From NCBI RefSeq assembly GCF_003367475.1, contig NZ_QRHA01000013.1:19661-83660 (forward strand): a stretch of 64,000 bases of DNA. The letters run 5' to 3'. The stretch comes from Alteromonas aestuariivivens (GTDB taxonomy: Bacteria; Pseudomonadota; Gammaproteobacteria; Enterobacterales; Alteromonadaceae). Of the stretch, positions 37,018 through 47,144 are shown one piece after another (the stretch's first letter is position 1; each line of letters opens with the position of its first letter). Below the pieces are notes generated by a model that was not told where the DNA came from, searched no databases, and saw only the letters and a list, made by a program, of their open reading frames with translations. The translations under genes and the position numbers were made by a program.

Positions 37018-38286
37018 TCAGGCAGTTTCAGCATCACTGACACTAAACAGGGCATCAATAAACTCATCGCCATCAAACGTTCGTAAGTCATCGATCCCCT
37101 CCCCTACACCGATATAACGGATAGGTATACCAAACTGGTCAGCAATAGAGAAGATCACACCGCCTTTTGCAGTCCCATCCAGTTTAGTCAGTGTCAGTCC
37201 GGTCAGACCTACCGCCTGGTTAAACAATTTGGCCTGACTGATGGCATTTTGCCCTGTGCCCGCATCCAGTGTCAGCATGACTTCATGAGGCGCATCGGGA
37301 AGGATTTTCTTCATCACTCGAACAACCTTCTTCAATTCCTCCATCAGGTTGTCCTTATTTTGCAAACGTCCTGCCGTATCCGCTATCAGAACATCAACAC
37401 CTTTAGATTTTGCCGATTGCAGTGCATCAAACAAAACTGACGCACTGTCTGAACCGGTGGGCTGGGCAATAACCGGGATCTGATTGCGCTCCCCCCAAAC
37501 CTGCAGCTGTTCGACTGCAGCGGCACGAAAGGTATCGCCCGCAGCAAGCATTACCTTCTTGCCCTGCTGCTGGAACTGCTTGGCCAGTTTACCGATTGTG
37601 GTGGTTTTACCCACGCCGTTTACACCAACCATCAGGATCACGAACGGTCCTTCGCTCCGGTCGTGCCGTGCCATGGCTTCAGACAACGGACAGGCGACAC
37701 CGGTGAGCATTTCACGCATCTGCTCCTTTAATATATCAAGCAAAGCTTCGGCATCTTTCAGTTGTGAGCGCTTCGCCGATTCAGTTAACTGGCGAATGAT
37801 TTTCTGCGTAGTGTCCATGCCCACATCCGCTACCAGCAACTGGGTTTCCAGTTCCTCGTATAGCTCATCGTCAATGGCCTTACCTTTGAATAAACTGACA
37901 AAACCGCTGCCAAGATTCACTCGCGTTCGGCTAAGACTGGCTTTCAGTCGCCCGAAGAACGACTTTTTGACCGCAGCCTCTGGCACTTCGTTGTTTTCCG
38001 TTACATCTTCATCCGTACTCTCAACCGCACAAAACGACTGCGTGGTTTCAGGCTCAGGCGCTGACTGTTCGATGGGCTGAGCGGATGGAGGTGTATCAAC
38101 GACCTGGACAAAATCGGACGGGACGGGTTCGTTGCTGGCCTGTACTTCGGCAGTCTGGGTAGATCCCGGCTGTGACGACTCAACCGCTTCAGCCTGATGT
38201 TCTTCGGACGGATACGTGGGATCTTGTTGCGGTTGATCTTTTTCGGTTTGCTTGTTCTTGTTGAACCAGCCAAAAAGTTTCGACAT
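37018..38286 (-). CDS. ftsY: FtsY, signal-recognition-particle receptor GTPase
   Basis: FtsY receives SRP-ribosome complexes at the membrane. In 422 residues: a long acidic, glutamine/proline-rich A domain (about 1-115), then the NG domain with GVNGVGKTTTIGKLA (G1), DTFRAAAVEQL, DTAGRLQ (G3), TKLDGTAKGG (G4) and GVGEGIDDLRTF. It is the first gene of ftsY-ftsE-ftsX and divergent from rsmD. Confidence 0.97.
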   Translation of the reverse strand: MSKLFGWFNKNKQTEKDQPQQDPTYPSEEHQAEAVESSQPGSTQTAEVQASNEPVPSDFVQVVDTPPSAQPIEQSAPEPETTQSFCAVESTDEDVTENNEVPEAAVKKSFFGRLKASLSRTRVNLGSGFVSLFKGKAIDDELYEELETQLLVADVGMDTTQKIIRQLTESAKRSQLKDAEALLDILKEQMREMLTGVACPLSEAMARHDRSEGPFVILMVGVNGVGKTTTIGKLAKQFQQQGKKVMLAAGDTFRAAAVEQLQVWGERNQIPVIAQPTGSDSASVLFDALQSAKSKGVDVLIADTAGRLQNKDNLMEELKKVVRVMKKILPDAPHEVMLTLDAGTGQNAISQAKLFNQAVGLTGLTLTKLDGTAKGGVIFSIADQFGIPIRYIGVGEGIDDLRTFDGDEFIDALFSVSDAETA

Positions 38287-38352
38287 GTTTAGGACAAATC
38301 CTTATTAAATCACGGCAAATTCGGCTACACTGGCCGGCTATTGTAGGCAGCC

Positions 38353-38973
38353 ATGATAGCATTGTCAGCCCCTATGAAGCGAGCGCGCAAAACACCCCAG
38401 TCCCGTAACACCCCAAACGGCAGTGTCCGAGTCATTTCAGGGCGCTGGCGAGGCCGTAAACTGCCGGTAGCCGATGTTGAGGGGCTAAGGCCCACCACTG
38501 ATCGCAACAAGGAAACACTTTTCAACTGGCTGATGCAGGATATCGCCGGAGCCCGGTGCCTGGATGTGTTTGCCGGCTCAGGCGGATTGGGAATAGAGGC
38601 ACTTTCGCGCTACGCCGAACACTGCACTTTCATTGAATTCGATAAGGCCGCCGCCACAAACCTGAAACGCAACCTGCAAACATTGGAAGCCAATAGTCAG
38701 GTACACATCGGTGACGCCCTGAACATACTCCCTCAGCTGAGCGGGCCGTTTGAAATCATATTCGTCGACCCTCCGTTTCATATGGGCCTGGTTGCTCCAA
38801 CACTTGACAGCATTACAAGCCGTGAGCTGGTTACGCCAGGCGGTTTTATCTACCTGGAACAGGAAGCCGCTCTCCCATTGCCCTCATTACCTGGCGGCTA
38901 CAGCATCTTGCGTCAAAAAAGCAGCAGCCAGGTTTGCTACTGCCTGATAATGCGGGACGGTTCCGTTAACTAA
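38353..38973 (+). CDS. rsmD: RsmD, 16S rRNA (guanine(966)-N2)-methyltransferase
   Basis: RsmD methylates G966 of 16S rRNA in the 30S subunit. In 206 residues: VISGRWRGRKLPV and GLRPTTDRNKETLFNWL typical of the family, SAM motif I DVFAGSGGLGIEALSR, and catalytic DPPF. ATG 38353 is used; an ATG at 38374 is equally possible. Its position divergent from ftsY is conserved in many gammaproteobacteria. Confidence 0.95.
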   Translation: MIALSAPMKRARKTPQSRNTPNGSVRVISGRWRGRKLPVADVEGLRPTTDRNKETLFNWLMQDIAGARCLDVFAGSGGLGIEALSRYAEHCTFIEFDKAAATNLKRNLQTLEANSQVHIGDALNILPQLSGPFEIIFVDPPFHMGLVAPTLDSITSRELVTPGGFIYLEQEAALPLPSLPGGYSILRQKSSSQVCYCLIMRDGSVN

Positions 38974-39547
38974 TTTCCAGACCTATGTTGGAAATACCCT
39001 CTTCCAGCGCAATGGCTTTCAGCGCGCGTGCGGTTTCAGCCGGGTTACGGCCCCGTTCGGCGCAGTCCAGCAATTCGTTTTGAATCGCCACTTCAAACTG
39101 CATCAGCGGATGCTGTTTGACGCTGTCATCGTCCGCCTCTTCGCTGGCCAGAAGATACGCCTCTACACTTCCCTGTGACAGTTTACTGACCACCACGGCG
39201 CCCTGTTCATCTTCCTTCAGAATAAGATTAACCAGCGCTGCGAGTGCCATGCAGGCGTCGATCGCGGGATACACCCCAAACGAATCAAAATCGGCGGTAT
39301 CGGGAGTGACTTCCTCAACCTTTTCCAGCTGAAGAGCAAAATTAATTTTGCTCTTCGGTGCGACCACAGACTCCCAGACTAAATCCAGACAACCGCGACA
39401 CAACTTGGCGTCACCGAATTCGGTCAACTCACAAAACAACTGATAATTCGGCAGCATTCTTTCCAACAAGGCTGCGCTGAACGCCACTGCCTGCCACCCA
39501 CTGAGCGCCCTGACTCGAGCGAAGGTATTTAACTTTTTGCCAGTCAT
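38966..39547 (-). CDS. yjaG: YjaG family (DUF416) protein
   Basis: A 193-residue cytoplasmic protein, helix-rich, matching the YjaG/DUF416 family: WQAVAFSAALLERMLPNYQLF near the start and YPAIDACMALAALVNLIL in the middle. The function is not known. Its ATG overlaps the marC-family stop upstream (ATGA), and its own end overlaps the end of convergent rsmD by 8 bases. Confidence 0.85.
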   Translation of the reverse strand: MTGKKLNTFARVRALSGWQAVAFSAALLERMLPNYQLFCELTEFGDAKLCRGCLDLVWESVVAPKSKINFALQLEKVEEVTPDTADFDSFGVYPAIDACMALAALVNLILKEDEQGAVVVSKLSQGSVEAYLLASEEADDDSVKQHPLMQFEVAIQNELLDCAERGRNPAETARALKAIALEEGISNIGLEIS

Positions 39548-40152
39548 AGGACGGACTCCGATGTAGCTTGTACAAAATATTGGCTCACGCCATCTAAAAA
39601 CATCTGTATGGCAATCATCACCAGGATCATGCCCATCAATCTTTCCATGGCCGTCAGGCCCCGCTCGCCCAGCAAACGATGAAACAGGCCGGAAAACATC
39701 AGTATCACCGAGCTGATGAGCCAGGCTGAGCCCAGGGCAATCGACCAGTCGAGCATTCTGTCAGGATCCTGGTTTGATAACAGGATCAGTGCTGCCAGGG
39801 TCGAAGGCCCGGCAATCATAGGAATAGCCAGAGGCACCAGAAAGGGCTCTTCACCAAGCGCAAGCCCACTCGGGTTCCCTGCCTGAGGGAAAATCATTTT
39901 CAGTGCAATCAGAAACAGAATGATTCCGCCGGCAATACTGACGGTTTCCTGTTTAACATTCAAAAAATCCAGCACCGCCTGACCACTAAACAGAAAAATA
40001 AATAAAATACCCGCGGCAAACAGCAGTTCCCGAATCAGGATCATCCGTCGCCGCTTCGGCTCGATCATTTTCAGCACCGACATGAACACCGGCAAATTAC
40101 CCAACGGGTCCATGATCAGGAACAGCATAACGGCAGCGGACCAGGTGTCCAT
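39544..40152 (-). CDS. MarC family integral membrane protein (YhgN-like)
   Basis: A 202-residue, six-helix inner-membrane protein of the MarC/YhgN family: VMLFLIMDPLGNLPVFMSVL near the start, FLFSGQAVLDFLNV, and FLVPLAIPMIAGPSTLAALILL. Despite the name, the family has no demonstrated role in antibiotic resistance and its substrate is unknown. It is the first gene of a two-gene unit with yjaG. Confidence 0.9.
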   Translation of the reverse strand: MDTWSAAVMLFLIMDPLGNLPVFMSVLKMIEPKRRRMILIRELLFAAGILFIFLFSGQAVLDFLNVKQETVSIAGGIILFLIALKMIFPQAGNPSGLALGEEPFLVPLAIPMIAGPSTLAALILLSNQDPDRMLDWSIALGSAWLISSVILMFSGLFHRLLGERGLTAMERLMGMILVMIAIQMFLDGVSQYFVQATSESVL

Positions 40153-40366
40153 GTGCTCTATCTCCTACCTAGATTCAATCAATTCAAAAGGTTACTGCGC
40201 CTGAAAACCAGCACGTCGAAATTTATGGCCGCTTTTTCACAAGATTGCCCGAAGCAGCAGGAGTCGCTACTATCAATTCGGGCATTGCCATTGAACGGCA
40301 TTCAAGCTCAGAGTATAACAGGTTGTTGGGGTTGGATTTTCCCACAATTTAATAAGGATAATAATA

Positions 40367-40549
40367 ATGACTTTGATGACGGTGAAAGAAGTAGCGGAAT
40401 TTTTGTCCATTCAGGATGTTCGAGTCACACGGCTGGCGCGGGAAAGCCTGTTGGTCGCCAGACAAAAAGACACCGCTGGCAACCCCCTGTTCGAGCGCGA
40501 GGATGTAGAACGTTACAAACAACTCGCTGAACGCCTAGGGGGCATTTGA
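40367..40549 (+). CDS. Small MerR/excisionase-like helix-turn-helix protein
   Basis: A 60-residue protein with a winged-HTH of the HTH_17 kind: MTVKEVAEFLSIQDVRVTRLARE, then QKDTAGNPLFEREDVERYKQL. AAGGATAATAATA before the ATG at 40367 provides a ribosome-binding site. Such proteins are seen as phage excisionases or as small chromosomal regulators; no integrase or phage gene is nearby, so a regulatory role is favoured. A terminator hairpin follows the stop. Confidence 0.75.
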   Translation: MTLMTVKEVAEFLSIQDVRVTRLARESLLVARQKDTAGNPLFEREDVERYKQLAERLGGI

Positions 40550-40557
40550 AGTTTCCG

Positions 40558-40583
40558 GGGCTCCCTTTGGACACAGGGAGCCC
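40558..40583. terminator. Hairpin terminator between HTH gene and pepB
   Basis: Perfect 9-bp stem GGGCTCCCT/AGGGAGCCC (40558-40566, 40575-40583) with an 8-base loop lies between the convergent HTH and pepB genes. The T-run is weak (GTGTTTC). Confidence 0.7.
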
Positions 40584-40595
40584 GTGTTTCAGCCG

Positions 40596-41879
40596 TCAGG
40601 CAGGATAAGTGTGGAGCATCCTTGCGATGCTGCGAATGCCCATGGCTGAAGCGCCAACAGGCATTTCGGCAGTCGCACTGCCATGATAGGCCGCCGCCAG
40701 ATCCAGGTGAACCCAGCCTTTGGCGTTTACAAAGCGTGACAGAAAGCCCGCCGCGTTAGACGCGCCACCACCACCGCCGCCCTTCATTGGCCGGCTGTTG
40801 GCAGTATCTGCAAATGCAGAAGGACAACGTTCCTGATGCCAGATTTCCAGCGGCAGCGGCCAAAACCGTTCGTTTTCACTTCTTGCACTGTCCAGCATGG
40901 CCTGGCGTGCATCGTCGTCCATACTGAAAACGCCATGGTAATCGTTACCCAGGGCGACAACTGCAGCTCCGGTTAAGGTCGCCGCATCAATAATCAGTGG
41001 CGCTTGGGTTTCAGTGGCCGCCAGTAATCCGTCTGCAAGAACCAGACGACCTTCTGCATCAGTATTCACGATTTCCACGGAAATTCCGTTTTTGTAGGTC
41101 AGCACGTCACCCAGTTTATAGGCGTGGCCACTTATCAGGTTTTCAGCGCAACAGAGCAGTAATTTCACCCTTTTCTTCAACCCCTGACTGATAGCCAGTC
41201 CAAGAGCGCCGGTCACAGTCGCAGCTCCACCCATATCGCATTTCATATCCAGCATCCCTTCACTGGATTTAATGCTGTAACCACCACTGTCAAACGTGAT
41301 CCCTTTCCCGACCAGAGCTGCATCTACTGGTGCATCAGGGTCGCCGCTGGGGTTGTAATCCAGCTCTAACATTACCGGGGGTCTGTCACTGCCCCGCCCG
41401 ACGTTGTATATGCCCACCCAGCCCTGCTTTTTAAGATCTTCCCCCACTATGGTGCGGTAGGAAACCGCATCTCCGCCGACTTCAGACAACCAGACTGCGG
41501 CCCGCTCCGCCAGAGTTTGTGGGGAGAGGTCCTCAGGTGTTTCGTTAACCAGCTGGCGGGTGAACAACAAAGCCGCGTACTGACGCTCCAGGTCCGGTTT
41601 GTCATTACTATCTGCGAAATCCAGATCTGCGGGGAAGCGCGCGCGGGTAAAACTGATGGCAAATGCCCATTGCTGCTCAAACGTCCAATCACCGCCAAGC
41701 CGAACACGGGGCAAATTCAACCCGTCGAGTTTTCGTGCTGACTGCTGAATCGTCCGGCATGGATCACGGCCTTCTGATAAATGAATCACTGCGCCTTGTC
41801 CGTCCATGCTAAGACTTGCCTTTTCGCCCCATACCCGGGGCGCTTTCTGTTCACTCAACGTAACTACAAATTCCGACAT
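40596..41879 (-). CDS. pepB: Aminopeptidase B (PepB), M17 leucyl aminopeptidase family
   Basis: A cytoplasmic di-metal aminopeptidase. The 427-residue length equals E. coli PepB. The catalytic domain includes VGKGITFDSGGYSIK, MLDMKCDMGGAATV (metal ligands), the M17 signature NTDAEGRLVLADGL, and C-terminal GWVHLDLAAAYHGSATAEMPVGAS. It is not a PepA: the N-terminal domain is short. It is divergent from sfsA, monocistronic. Confidence 0.94.
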   Translation of the reverse strand: MSEFVVTLSEQKAPRVWGEKASLSMDGQGAVIHLSEGRDPCRTIQQSARKLDGLNLPRVRLGGDWTFEQQWAFAISFTRARFPADLDFADSNDKPDLERQYAALLFTRQLVNETPEDLSPQTLAERAAVWLSEVGGDAVSYRTIVGEDLKKQGWVGIYNVGRGSDRPPVMLELDYNPSGDPDAPVDAALVGKGITFDSGGYSIKSSEGMLDMKCDMGGAATVTGALGLAISQGLKKRVKLLLCCAENLISGHAYKLGDVLTYKNGISVEIVNTDAEGRLVLADGLLAATETQAPLIIDAATLTGAAVVALGNDYHGVFSMDDDARQAMLDSARSENERFWPLPLEIWHQERCPSAFADTANSRPMKGGGGGGASNAAGFLSRFVNAKGWVHLDLAAAYHGSATAEMPVGASAMGIRSIARMLHTYPA

Positions 41880-42007
41880 ACCAAATCCTTAATCACTTGC
41901 TAAACTAACGCCGCTTTATTAAGCGCCGGTTAAAATATTCACGGCGGCTTTGCTCTGCTATGACATGCCGCCCCTGTTAATGACTCCCAAACAACCAAGA
42001 GACATCT

Positions 42008-42709
42008 ATGCTGTTTTCATCGCCTTTGTTACGAGGCACCCTGATTAAACGATACAAACGCTTTCTCGCCGATGTAGAGCTTGAAGATGGCAGCGTGGTA
42101 GTGGCGCACTGCCCGAACACCGGGGCCATGACAGGATGCGCCGAACCGGGGTTTACGGTCTATCTCAGCCACTCTGACAACCCCAAACGCAAACTCAGGT
42201 ATACCTGGGAGCTGGCTGAAGACTTCCAGCACAACTTTATCGGAATCAACACTCACAACGCCAATAAACTGGTAGCGGAAGCGCTAAATAACAAGGTGGC
42301 TCCCTATTTTAATTGGGTCGACAGCTGGAAAGCCGAAGTTACGCCACCCGGCGCACAAAGTCGATTTGACTTTAAACTGATGCTGGAAGGCAAACCCTGC
42401 TTCATGGAAGTCAAATCTGTGACCCTGGCGGAAGGAAACGTAGGCTACTTCCCGGATGCCAGAACCCAGCGCGGAACTAAACATTGCCTGGAGTTGGCCA
42501 AACTCGCACAACAGGGGGAGCGTTGCCGCCTGCTGTTCTGTGTTCAGCATACCGGTATAAAGGAGGTCCGACTGGCGCAGAACATCGATTCAGAGTACGC
42601 TGATGCGGTAGGCTATGCCCAGGCGCATGGCGTTGAGGTATTGGCTGCCGGCTGCACAATCAATCAACAAAAAATACAAATAAATCAAGCATTAGCTGTT
42701 AAATTATAA
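42008..42709 (+). CDS. sfsA: SfsA, sugar fermentation stimulation family protein
   Basis: A 233-residue SfsA: LIKRYKRFLADVELEDG at the N-terminus (OB-like DNA-binding region), HCPNTGAMTGC, YTWELAE, and a nuclease-like core SRFDFKLMLEG with FMEVKSVTLAEG. The family is described in E. coli as a maltose-metabolism stimulator; a nuclease fold is seen, but the true role is unclear. It is upstream of dksA, as in E. coli and pseudomonads. Confidence 0.94.
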   Translation: MLFSSPLLRGTLIKRYKRFLADVELEDGSVVVAHCPNTGAMTGCAEPGFTVYLSHSDNPKRKLRYTWELAEDFQHNFIGINTHNANKLVAEALNNKVAPYFNWVDSWKAEVTPPGAQSRFDFKLMLEGKPCFMEVKSVTLAEGNVGYFPDARTQRGTKHCLELAKLAQQGERCRLLFCVQHTGIKEVRLAQNIDSEYADAVGYAQAHGVEVLAAGCTINQQKIQINQALAVKL

Positions 42710-42928
42710 AAAACAGGTTGATTTTTTTCGAAGTGACGCCATATTTGCGCCTTGCTTTACCTTCGTGATGCTAATTGAGCGCATCACCTTCGGGGTGTGT
42801 TTTCGTCGGTTTTGACACACCAGAGGAAAGGTTACTGAACACGATACATTGCCCGAATCAGTTAAGTCTGCTATAGATAATCGATTGTTTTGGGACATGT
42901 GGGTGTCGTAGTGTAGGAGATGTGGCAC

Positions 42929-43378
42929 ATGCCAACAGGAAAAGAATCGAAATCTCTGGGCTTGTTAGCCCTGGCAGGGCTGGAGCCTTATCAGCCCAAG
43001 CCTGATGAAGAATACATGAACGATGCACAGATGGAGCATTTCCGTCTGTTGCTGAAAGCGTGGCGTAACCAGTTACGGGAAGAGGTTGATCGTACTGTAT
43101 CGCACATGAAAGACGAAGCTGCGAACTTTCCGGATCCGGTTGACCGGGCTGCCCAGGAAGAAGAATTCAGTCTGGAACTGCGGACCCGTGACCGCGAACG
43201 CAAGCTGATCAAGAAAATCGAAAAAACCCTCAAGCGCATTGAAATTGATGATTTCGGGTTTTGTGACCAGTGCGGCATTGAAATCGGTATCCGCCGACTT
43301 GAAGCCCGCCCTACAGCCGATTTGTGTATTGACTGCAAAACAATGGCTGAAATCAAGGAAAAGCAGCTGCAGGGTTAA
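42929..43378 (+). CDS. dksA: DksA, RNA polymerase-binding transcription factor
   Basis: DksA enters the RNAP secondary channel and works with ppGpp. In 149 residues: coiled coil with the tip DxxDxA ([13 protein letters not shown]), and a C4 zinc finger ([20 protein letters not shown]). Start ATG 42929 is chosen because AGGAG is 8-9 bases upstream; an ATG at 42920 would sit directly on that site. gluQ follows after 106 bases, a common gammaproteobacterial pairing. Confidence 0.97.
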   Translation: MPTGKESKSLGLLALAGLEPYQPKPDEEYMNDAQMEHFRLLLKAWRNQLREEVDRTVSHMKDEAANFPDPVDRAAQEEEFSLELRTRDRERKLIKKIEKTLKRIEIDDFGFCDQCGIEIGIRRLEARPTADLCIDCKTMAEIKEKQLQG

Positions 43379-43484
43379 CCTTCCGGCGCGCACCGCTCCC
43401 GGGGCACGGAGGCATGAGTATGCTGTTACTTCTGCCTAACCCGGGACGCCATTATAAATTCGCTTTTAATTCGCAGGTGATTGT

Positions 43485-44393
43485 GTGAACCCTGCCCCCT
43501 ATATTGGCCGTTTTGCCCCCTCTCCCAGTGGTCCCCTTCACTTCGGCTCCCTAATTGCTGCCCTGGCCAGTTACCTGGATGCCAGATCACAGAATGGACG
43601 TTGGCTTGTCCGCATGGAAGATATCGATGAACCTCGCTGCATTCCGGGCGCAGACCAATTGATACTAAAGGCGCTTGAAGCACATGGACTGGGATGGGAT
43701 GGAGAGGTGGTGTATCAGTCACAGCGTCACACACTCTACGCTGATACGGTTGATGCGCTTCTTGCCAGCCAGGACGCCTATTACTGCACTTGTACCCGAA
43801 AACAGATCAAAGCGCAGGGAGGTGCATACCCTGGTACCTGCCGGGATGCAGGGCACGGTCCACAAAATGCAGCCATTCGACTGCGTGTAAAAACGCCCAT
43901 TACCCGATTTGAGGATGCAATACGGGGTTTGGTCACAATTAATGATCCTCACGCGCTGGAAGACACCATTATCAAGCGGCGGGACGGATTGTTCGCCTAC
44001 AATCTGGTGGTTGTTCTGGATGATATTGCGCAAGGCGTCAATCACATTGTGCGCGGAAGCGATCTTCTGAGCACTACCGCAGCCCATCTGAGTCTGTATC
44101 ATCGCCTGTCAGAAAAGCCCCCAAAATACGCCCACATTCCAGTTGCCGCGACCACGCCGGGAAGAAAGCTCAGCAAACAAAATCGTGCAAAGGCGCTGGA
44201 TTTGAACAGAGTGGAAGCTAATATGCGCCAGGCTCTGGCGTTTTTGAATATGGTTCCGCCCTGGCCCGACAAGGAGGATACGCTGTCAGGACTGCTTGCC
44301 TGGGCAAGGTCACAATGGGAATATAAAACTTTACCGCAATGCGGCGAAATTATTGTCGCAGAAAGGGATTCACCTTATCATAACGGGCTTTAG
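43485..44393 (+). CDS. gluQ: GluQ-RS, glutamyl-queuosine tRNA(Asp) synthetase
   Basis: GluQ-RS glutamylates queuosine-34 of tRNA(Asp). In 302 residues: HIGH-like region [30 protein letters not shown], a zinc site with [10 protein letters not shown] and TCRDAG, the [23 protein letters not shown] core, and KMSK-like RKLSKQN. It lacks the anticodon-binding domain of GltX, as expected. The start is GTG 43485 with AGGTGA upstream. pcnB follows with about 20 bases between. Confidence 0.95.
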   Translation: MNPAPYIGRFAPSPSGPLHFGSLIAALASYLDARSQNGRWLVRMEDIDEPRCIPGADQLILKALEAHGLGWDGEVVYQSQRHTLYADTVDALLASQDAYYCTCTRKQIKAQGGAYPGTCRDAGHGPQNAAIRLRVKTPITRFEDAIRGLVTINDPHALEDTIIKRRDGLFAYNLVVVLDDIAQGVNHIVRGSDLLSTTAAHLSLYHRLSEKPPKYAHIPVAATTPGRKLSKQNRAKALDLNRVEANMRQALAFLNMVPPWPDKEDTLSGLLAWARSQWEYKTLPQCGEIIVAERDSPYHNGL

Positions 44394-44412
44394 CAAGCCG
44401 GGAGTACCAGTC

Positions 44413-45804
44413 ATCATTACGCGTGTGTTAAAAACCGTTAAACGAGTGCTTAGCAAGGAGCCGTCGCCTGCTGCCGGACTTCAGGGTGTTGTTATTCCCC
44501 GCGCGGAGCACGGCATATCCCGGGACGATATCAGCGAAAATGCTCTGAAGGTACTTTACCGCCTGAATAAAGGTGGGTTCCAGTCCTACCTGGTGGGCGG
44601 GTGTGTACGCGACCTGATGCTGGGCGAACACCCAAAAGATTTTGATGTCGTCACCAATGCCACCCCCGAACAAATCAAGGGCTTGTTCAAGAATTGTCGC
44701 TTAATCGGCCGCCGTTTTCGTCTCGCTCACATTGTTTTTGGCCGTGAAATCATTGAAGTAGCAACTTTTCGGGGTCATCACGCTGATGACAGCGATGAAT
44801 CGGGCAGCCATCTGGGCAAACAGGATGAGCAGGGCCAACTGCTGCGCGACAACGTATTTGGAACCATTGAGGAAGACGCAGAGCGGCGGGACTTTACCTT
44901 TAACGCCATGTATTACAGCGTCGCAGATTTCACCGTTACTGACTTCGCCAATGGCCTCGAAGCCATTGAAAAACGTGAAGTGCGCCTTATTGGTGACCCC
45001 CAGGTTCGATACCGCGAAGACCCGGTAAGAATGCTCAGAGCCGTGCGCTTTGCCGCCAAGCTCAATATGAGCATTCATAAAGACACCGCCGCACCTATCC
45101 CTGAACTGGCGCACCTGCTGGGTAACATACCGCCCGCCCGCCTGTTTGAGGAAACCCTGAAGCTGTTTTTGTCCGGTAACGGTGAACTCACTTTCAAACT
45201 GCTTAATCAGTATGGCCTGATCGCTCCTCTGTTTCCGCAACTAAAGCCTTACCTGCACGACTCAAAAAGCCGCGAAATGCAGTTTATCTCTCAGGTGCTG
45301 GCCAATACGGATGAGCGAATTAACAGCGATCAGCGTGTCACACCTGCGTTTCTGTATGCCGCGATGCTTTGGTATCCGCTGGAAGAATATACGCAAAAAC
45401 TGGCCCTCGAATCCGGGCTTGCTGAACACGACGCATTTAATATCGCAGCCACTGAGGTCCTGCAACGTCAGACTCAGCGCATAATGATCCCGAAACGATT
45501 CTCTACCGTTATCAGGGATATCTGGATTCTTCAGCAGCGGTTACCACGGCGCTTTGGACGTCGCGCCTACCAGCTGCTTTCACACCCTAAATTCCGTGCC
45601 GCATACGATTTCCTGCTTGTGAGAGGACAAGTCGAGGGCGGTTCGGCACTGGAACTGGCCGATTGGTGGACCCAGTTCCAGCACGCAGAACCTGGCGTTC
45701 AGAAGCGCATGCTGAATGAGCTGAGAAAGCACGAAGGGGGCGCTCCGAAACCCCGTAGGAAAAGGCGGCGACGCCCCTCGGGAGGGAACAATGCCGACGC
45801 ATAA
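44413..45804 (+). CDS. pcnB: PcnB, poly(A) polymerase I, with an apparent non-AUG (AUC/AUU) start
   Basis: PcnB polyadenylates RNA 3' ends, promoting decay. In about 463 residues: [41 protein letters not shown] (nucleotidyltransferase GG and DxD motifs), [27 protein letters not shown] core, and a basic arginine-rich tail ([10 protein letters not shown]). No ATG, GTG or TTG lies at a suitable distance after the GGGAG at 44400-44404. The protein aligns with E. coli from ATC (44413) or ATT (44416), residues [13 protein letters not shown] against E. coli MFTRV. E. coli pcnB also starts at AUU. GTG 44425 is the alternative. The end overlaps folK by 14 bases. Confidence 0.93.
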   Translation: MITRVLKTVKRVLSKEPSPAAGLQGVVIPRAEHGISRDDISENALKVLYRLNKGGFQSYLVGGCVRDLMLGEHPKDFDVVTNATPEQIKGLFKNCRLIGRRFRLAHIVFGREIIEVATFRGHHADDSDESGSHLGKQDEQGQLLRDNVFGTIEEDAERRDFTFNAMYYSVADFTVTDFANGLEAIEKREVRLIGDPQVRYREDPVRMLRAVRFAAKLNMSIHKDTAAPIPELAHLLGNIPPARLFEETLKLFLSGNGELTFKLLNQYGLIAPLFPQLKPYLHDSKSREMQFISQVLANTDERINSDQRVTPAFLYAAMLWYPLEEYTQKLALESGLAEHDAFNIAATEVLQRQTQRIMIPKRFSTVIRDIWILQQRLPRRFGRRAYQLLSHPKFRAAYDFLLVRGQVEGGSALELADWWTQFQHAEPGVQKRMLNELRKHEGGAPKPRRKRRRRPSGGNNADA

Positions 45805-46300
45805 GGAGCAGGTCTATATTGGTCTGGGCAGCAATCTGGGCGACTCCCGCGAGCACTTACGCACTGCGTTGAGTGAACTGGATTCCATCGAGTCTACCCG
45901 ACGGTTACGTACATCATCTTTTTATTCAAGCTCACCCATGGGGCCACAGAACCAGGCTGACTTCATAAACGCAGTGTGCCTGCTGGAAACGACTCTGCCC
46001 CCCCATGATCTTCTGGCACAATTGCAGGGCATTGAAAATCATCATGGCCGAGAGCGTAAAGATGAGCGTTGGGGCCCCAGAACACTCGATCTGGACATCC
46101 TGTTATACGGCAATCACACTGTGGCAACGGATGATCTGACAATCCCCCACTACGGGTTGGCAGAGCGTGAATTTGTGCTGGTACCACTGTTCGAAATTGC
46201 ACCTAACATGGTTATGCCCGACGGTAAGCCCTTGTCCAACTGGGTCGCCAAGTGTTCATTAGACGGCCTCAGACGACTGCGATCTTCCAATCAGCGCTAA
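45791..46300 (+). CDS. folK: FolK, 6-hydroxymethyl-7,8-dihydropterin pyrophosphokinase
   Basis: HPPK of folate synthesis. In 169 residues: [36 protein letters not shown], and the catalytic HPPK signature [15 protein letters not shown]. The start is ATG 45791, within the pcnB 3' end and preceded by GGAGG, giving coupled translation. It leads into panB-panC, the same pcnB-folK-panB-panC order as in E. coli relatives and pseudomonads. Confidence 0.96.
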   Translation: MPTHKEQVYIGLGSNLGDSREHLRTALSELDSIESTRRLRTSSFYSSSPMGPQNQADFINAVCLLETTLPPHDLLAQLQGIENHHGRERKDERWGPRTLDLDILLYGNHTVATDDLTIPHYGLAEREFVLVPLFEIAPNMVMPDGKPLSNWVAKCSLDGLRRLRSSNQR

Positions 46301-46343
46301 AATCCGTATAGTGCGCCAAACACAACCAGGTTAATTGCCAGCT

Positions 46344-47141
46344 ATGAAGAAAAAGGTAACTGTTTCAAGCTTGATGGCGAAAAAGCAGGCCGGTGACAAA
46401 ATCACCGCACTGACCGCTTATGATGCCAGTTTTGCCAAACTGTTCGACGAACAGGGCATAGATGTATTGCTGATCGGTGATTCCCTGGGCATGGTATTGC
46501 AGGGCGAAGAAGACACCCTGCCGGTCACCACCACCGATATTGCCTATCATACCCGGTGCGTCAAAAACGGCACGCAATACGCCTTTGTGATTGCCGATAT
46601 GCCCTTCATGTCCTATTCCACCCCCGAGTCAGCCTACCGCAATGCCGCTCAGCTAATGGCAGCAGGGGCAAGTATGGTCAAAGTAGAAGGCGGGCGCTGG
46701 CTGTCAGACACCATCACAGGGCTGGTTCAGCGCGGCGTGCCCGTTTGCGGTCATCTGGGCCTGACACCTCAGTCAGTTCACGTATTTGGTGGTTTTAAGG
46801 TACAGGGAAGGGAAGAAGATAAAGCGCAGTTGCTGGTGGATGAAGCCCTGGCCCTGGAAGCAGCCGGTGCCCAGTTACTGGTCCTGGAGTGCATACCGAC
46901 CAGTCTGGGTAAAGCCATCAGTGAGCGTCTGAGCATTCCGGTTATCGGTATTGGCGCAGGTAAGTGTACTGACGGACAAATACTGGTGATGCATGACATG
47001 CTGGGAGTAAGCGCCAACTACATGCCGAAATTTTCGAAAAATTATCTGGCTGAAACCGGCGATCTTCGCAACGCAGTCCAGCAGTATATTCAGGAAGTGA
47101 AAAGCGGGCAATTCCCGTCTTCTGAACACAGTTTTGAGTGA
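46344..47141 (+). CDS. panB: PanB, ketopantoate hydroxymethyltransferase
   Basis: PanB makes ketopantoate from 2-oxoisovalerate with methylene-THF. In 265 residues: [57 protein letters not shown] and [21 protein letters not shown]. The ATG at 46344 (MKKKVTV) is preferred over a TTG 3 codons upstream. panC follows after 3 bases. Confidence 0.97.
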   Translation: MKKKVTVSSLMAKKQAGDKITALTAYDASFAKLFDEQGIDVLLIGDSLGMVLQGEEDTLPVTTTDIAYHTRCVKNGTQYAFVIADMPFMSYSTPESAYRNAAQLMAAGASMVKVEGGRWLSDTITGLVQRGVPVCGHLGLTPQSVHVFGGFKVQGREEDKAQLLVDEALALEAAGAQLLVLECIPTSLGKAISERLSIPVIGIGAGKCTDGQILVMHDMLGVSANYMPKFSKNYLAETGDLRNAVQQYIQEVKSGQFPSSEHSFE

Positions 47142-47144
47142 TCC

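Noticed and set aside
37484..38080. 198-aa serine-rich plus-strand ORF
   Set aside because: Antisense shadow of ftsY; composition reflects reverse reading of the GTPase domain.
42775..42805. Possible hairpin terminator after sfsA (CACC-TTCGG-GGTG)
   Set aside because: Only a 4-bp stem; too weak to list, although T residues follow.
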